Assembly (NCBI GenBank): GCA_002422745.1
Contig: DITH01000119.1
Coordinates: 10,416 to 26,321 of the forward strand
From: Alphaproteobacteria bacterium UBA6189
Lineage (GTDB): Bacteria; Pseudomonadota; Alphaproteobacteria; Rickettsiales; UBA3002
Reading direction: 5' to 3'
DNA: 15,906 bases
The notes below the pieces were generated by a model that saw only the letters and a program-made list of their open reading frames with translations, ran no database searches and was not told where the DNA came from. The number at the start of each line of letters is the position of its first letter. The first letter of the stretch is position 1. Positions 14,502 to 15,906 of the stretch are shown in pieces. The translations under genes were made by a program, and so were the position numbers.

Positions 14502-15611
14502 CTAGCGCACGGAAACCAGCCAGCCCTCGCCCCGGTCGCGCACCATGAATCCTTTGGCCATAATCGCTTTCTTTACCTCGGCCGCCGGGCCGGAGAGATA
14601 CATCACCCCCTCCATCCCCTGCAGGGTGATCGCCGGCATACTCAGCTGCATAACGCCGGGCGCATCGCGCACGGCCGATTGCATTTCAGCCAGGTCGCGC
14701 GCCGTGGCATAGCGGAACATGACGCGGATCTGCTGCGCCTCAGCCAGGGCGTCGCGTTGCAATTGCGAGGTGGCACCGGCAATTTGCGTCACCGCGCCTG
14801 CCATGGCGACGGCGGCATCCTCGGCGCGTTCTTCGAGCGTCATGGCCGGGTTCTCGGGTTTAAGTAACACCTCCTCGACACGCGACACGTTGGGCGGCAG
14901 CGGCAAGCGGCGCAATAATATACTGCTGGGGTCGAGTGTGCCGGGCTTACTCAGCGTCACCACGGCGACAACGATCTCATCCACCCCGTAGCGGGCGAAC
15001 ATGGGGCTTAATTCCTCCGACGTTACTTCCAGGGCATTGTCGTAACCGACCAGCCGCCGGTCGTCGAAATCGCCGGCCGGCATCAATACCGAGCCGCGCG
15101 CCTGTCGCATCACCTGGGTGCGCACCGGCGCATGCATCGGGTTTTCCTTCTCCCATAAATAGGGTCGGTCTTTGCCGACATACACCGGCAGCAGCAGGAT
15201 ACCCCGTGCCGTCGTCAGCGCATTCACTTTGCTGGCTTCCACCGGCTCAAGCCCCATGGCACGCCGCAACGGCTCCTCCAGCACGCTGACCGTCACATCG
15301 GCATAGGTGATCTCACCCTCGCGGCGGGTTTGCAGGACGCTTGCACCGCGTATAATCTCGCGCAGTTGCTCCTCCGTCAGTTTCGCCACTTTTTGGCTGG
15401 CATCGGGCACCTGCATCTTACGGGCCATTAAATACACGGCGCGCAGCTTGGCATATTCCAGCGCAATCTCAGCCGCCTTGCTGCTCGAACGATTCACCCC
15501 TGTCGCCAGCACGCGGATTTCCTGTATCGCCGCCTGGGCTGGCAGCGCCGTCAGGAGCAGAACGGCAAGGATCAGTATTTGCCAAATGCGCTGTGGTTGC
15601 GTAAAGGTCAT
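14502..15611 (-). CDS. DUF2066 family secreted protein
   Basis: A 369-residue protein with a clear Sec signal peptide: basic N-region, hydrophobic core [13 protein letters not shown], and an AQA/A cleavage site after residue 27. It is therefore predicted to be periplasmic. The mature part starts [24 protein letters not shown]; the alpha/beta pattern, length and location next to purM and a PerM-type permease match the DUF2066 family, whose function is not established. Sequence such as [23 protein letters not shown] fits that family from memory. ATG 15611 is chosen because it gives an ideal signal peptide; the 13 residues that an upstream start at 15650 would add overlap purM. It is the first gene of the minus-strand run and is divergent from purM with a 22-bp gap. 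The family assignment is moderately sure. Confidence 0.75.
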   Translation of the reverse strand: MTFTQPQRIWQILILAVLLLTALPAQAAIQEIRVLATGVNRSSSKAAEIALEYAKLRAVYLMARKMQVPDASQKVAKLTEEQLREIIRGASVLQTRREGEITYADVTVSVLEEPLRRAMGLEPVEASKVNALTTARGILLLPVYVGKDRPYLWEKENPMHAPVRTQVMRQARGSVLMPAGDFDDRRLVGYDNALEVTSEELSPMFARYGVDEIVVAVVTLSKPGTLDPSSILLRRLPLPPNVSRVEEVLLKPENPAMTLEERAEDAAVAMAGAVTQIAGATSQLQRDALAEAQQIRVMFRYATARDLAEMQSAVRDAPGVMQLSMPAITLQGMEGVMYLSGPAAEVKKAIMAKGFMVRDRGEGWLVSVR

Positions 15612-15620
15612 CTCACCAGC

Positions 15621-15625
15621 AAGGG
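15621..15625 (+). promoter_or_regulatory. purM ribosome binding site
   Basis: AAGGG lies 8 bases before GTG 15634, a good Shine-Dalgarno position. It supports the GTG as the purM start, since no ATG occurs nearby in frame. Confidence 0.6.
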
Positions 15626-15633
15626 TACAAGAA

Positions 15634-15906
15634 GTGACGCATTCAAGCAATCAACGATATAAGCAGGCCGGGGTCGATATCGAAGCCGGCAACCGCCTGG
15701 TCGACGCGATCAAGCCGCACGCCAAAGCCACCATGCGCCCCGGCGTCGTCGGCGGATTGGGCGGCTTCGGTGCCGTATTCGATCTCAAAGCCGCTGGGTT
15801 TACCGACCCGCTACTTGTCTCGACCACCGATGGCGTGGGCACCAAACTGAAACTCGCTATCGAATTGGGTAACCACCGCACCGTCGGCATCGACCTCGTC
15901 GCCATG
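15634..15906 (+). CDS. purM: Phosphoribosylformylglycinamidine cyclo-ligase (AIR synthetase), 3' truncated by window edge
   Basis: Makes aminoimidazole ribonucleotide from FGAM with ATP in de novo purine synthesis; cytoplasmic. The first 91 residues are visible: [20 protein letters not shown], then [15 protein letters not shown], and [16 protein letters not shown]. These are the classic N-terminal PurM motifs; TTDGVGTK belongs to the ATP-binding region. The start is GTG (15634-15636) with a good Shine-Dalgarno, easily missed if only ATG is considered. The frame is open to the last base. It is divergent from the DUF2066 gene, so the 22-bp gap and the flanking coding starts must contain both promoters. 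In many bacteria purN follows; that lies outside this window. Confidence 0.95.
   Translation, partial: MTHSSNQRYKQAGVDIEAGNRLVDAIKPHAKATMRPGVVGGLGGFGAVFDLKAAGFTDPLLVSTTDGVGTKLKLAIELGNHRTVGIDLVAM

Noticed and set aside
15651..15905. Minus-strand frame at the right end
   Set aside because: It is antisense to purM, which begins at GTG 15634 and shows clear PurM motifs.

Overview
The window looks like a chromosomal segment from a fairly GC-rich alphaproteobacterium. Three things suggest this. The vir genes run virB10-virB11-virD4, the order known from the rvh operon of Rickettsiales. The cluster on the other side (hda, PerM-type permease, DUF2066 protein, divergent purM) is an arrangement I recall from Rhodospirillales-like genomes. 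The prepilin and VirD4 proteins also resemble those of deep-branching alphaproteobacteria. Retained biosynthesis genes (aroQ, thiS/thiG, purM) and polyphosphate genes argue against a strongly reduced obligate endosymbiont. The taxon itself is inference.

Layout, left to right. Bases 1-4122 (+) hold the 3' part of a type IV secretion operon: the C-terminus of VirB10, complete VirB11 ATPase, complete VirD4 coupling ATPase, then a type IV prepilin-like gene 5 bp after virD4. Next comes a convergent SixA-type histidine phosphatase (-) whose stop codon overlaps the prepilin stop. Its 5' end abuts a palindromic repeat element at about 4650-4740. Then ppk1 and ppx (+) form a two-gene polyphosphate operon (4782-8487). 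The 3' end of ppx overlaps by 115 bp the tail of aat (-), the leucyl/phenylalanyl-tRNA-protein transferase of the N-degron pathway. Divergent from aat is a CgeB-like glycosyltransferase (+), which ends on a shared CTAG with aroQ (-). Divergent from aroQ, only 22 bp away, is thiS-thiG (+).

From 11557 to 15611 everything is on the minus strand. It reads, in transcription order, as one tight operon: DUF2066 secreted protein, PerM/AI-2E-family permease, Hda-like DnaA regulator, and a receiver-domain protein in which Glu replaces the phospho-acceptor Asp. At the right edge purM starts divergently from a GTG codon and runs off the window.

Genes are packed densely. No gene-free stretch exceeds about 150 bases, and I saw no rRNA, tRNA, CRISPR array, insertion sequence or convincing intrinsic terminator. 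I did not find a wholly new system. The best leads are the prepilin appended to the T4SS operon, the degenerate receiver protein downstream of hda, the palindromic repeat at the sixA start, and a probable leaderless thiS promoter.
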